Made by a program: the position numbers and the translations under genes. From Melitaea cinxia (lineage: Eukaryota; Arthropoda; Insecta; Lepidoptera; Nymphalidae), in contig NC_059415.1 of assembly GCF_905220565.1 (NCBI RefSeq), positions 9,600,501 to 9,664,500 of the forward strand: a stretch of DNA of 64,000 nt, written 5' to 3'. Below are positions 63,096 to 64,000 of this stretch, piece by piece (within the stretch, counting starts at the first letter, position 1; each line of letters begins with the position of its first letter). A model generated the notes under the pieces. The model did not search any database, was not told the origin of the DNA, and saw only the letters and a program-made list of their open reading frames with translations.

Positions 63096-64000
63096 ATATA
63101 TATAGATTACGATGCATTATTTGGACACCTCACCATCTATAGAGCATATATTTTAAGTTTCAAGTCTCTTACTTCAAAAACATAAGACTTTCATACAAAC
63201 TTCCGACCCCCGTTTTATCCCCTTAGGAGTCAGTTTTCGTAAAATCAGTTCTTAGCGGATGTTTACGCCCCATAAGGAACCTACCTGCCAAATTTCAAGT
63301 TTGTAGCTGTTATAGTTTCGGAGGTTTCGTGATGAGTGTGTCAACCTACCATCCCCCGTTTTAACTTCAAAAGAGAGTTGATTTCTAAAGATACATTATT
63401 TGGTCACCTTTCTATCATCTATAGAGCATACATTTTAAATTTCAAGTCTCTTACTTCAAAAACATAGGACTTTCATACAAACTTCCAACCCCCGTTTTAT
63501 CCTTTTAAGGGTCGAGTTTCATAAAATCAGCTCTTAGCGGATGTTTACACCTTAAAAGGAGCCTATTTGCCAAATTTCAAGTTTGTAGGTGATATAGTTT
63601 CGGAGATTTCGTGAGGAGTGAGTAAACCTACCATCCCCCGTTTGAACCCCAAAAGGGAGTTGATTTCTAAAGACACATTATTTGGGCACCTTCTCATCAT
63701 CTATATGGCATACATTTTAAATTTCAAGTCTCTTACTTCAAAAACATAGGACTTTCATACAAACTTCCAACCCCCGTTTTATCCTTTTAAGGGTCGAGTT
63801 TCATAAAATCAGCTCTTAGCGGATGTTTACACCCTAAAAGGAGCCTATTTGCCAAATTTCAAGTTTGTAGGTGATATAGTTTCGGAGATTTCGTGATGAG
63901 TGAGTAAACCTATCATCCCCCGTTTGAACCCCAAAAGGGAGTTGATTTCTAAAGACACATTATTTGGGCACCTTCTCATCATCTATATGGCATACATTTT

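Larger units (their letters stand above)
62077..64000 (+). repeat. Repeat G, second copy, split by repeat E and cut by window edge
   Basis: The head (GTTGCCCGCGATTACATCC near 62290) and tandem units (markers at about 63114, 63393, 63676 and 63957) match 41531-43545. Repeat E (62765-63095) lies between head and units. The last two complete units are almost identical. It continues beyond the window. Confidence 0.8.

Overview
The window is a piece of a lepidopteran (butterfly or moth) nuclear genome. The evidence is AT-rich intergenic DNA, spliced genes with GT-AG introns, and dense copies of dispersed repeats that I recognise as typical of Lepidoptera. One conserved cellular gene anchors the window: a DEAH-box RNA helicase of the DHX30 type on the minus strand. 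It has 22 coding exons between 50206 and 7851. Splicing by GT-AG consensus keeps one frame throughout and gives 1,075 codons plus a stop, with a basic, mitochondrial-type N-terminus, a dsRBD-like module, all DEAH motifs, HA2 and an OB-fold-like end.

Layout. 1-1357: ORF1 of a non-LTR retrotransposon, cut by the window edge. 2192-7140: a complete but decayed DNA transposon, probably Sola, with terminal inverted repeats (TIRs), an ATTA target-site duplication and a frameshifted transposase. 7851-50206: the helicase gene, whose roughly 39 kb of intron is largely transposon-derived. Its introns hold a TTAA-type element containing a piggyBac-like element (9804-13772), two hAT-type MITEs with 8-bp duplications, a Tc1/mariner-group element with a spliced DD83E transposase (39103-41438), an internally deleted mariner, an RTE fragment, SINEs, and two structures with tandem repeats. 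Two clusters of transcription-factor-like motifs lie at 33.06-33.16 kb and 34.2-34.4 kb.

Upstream and head-to-head with the helicase, 812 bp from start codon to start codon, is an apparently intact five-exon, 897-aa P-element/THAP9-like transposase gene (51019-55240). It has a full THAP zinc finger and all three expected acidic catalytic residues. Its first intron carries a 5'-truncated LINE with a clean 12-bp target-site duplication. From 55.4 kb to the end I see only repeats: two long copies of a lepidopteran repeat with internal tandem units, a possible LTR-retroelement fragment, a 149-bp tandem duplication, and a second copy of the structure built on a ~282-bp repeat, which runs off the right edge.

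Most unusual items: the intact P/THAP9-like gene; a 312-bp unit carrying a cloverleaf-capable tRNA-like sequence inside an inverted repeat, duplicated in tandem within the DD83E element and found again at 18.9-21.2 kb, interrupted and partly inverted; and nested TTAA insertions whose empty site can be read at a related repeat 10 kb away. Exon coordinates and motifs were read directly from the sequence; family names rest on recognition without database searches.
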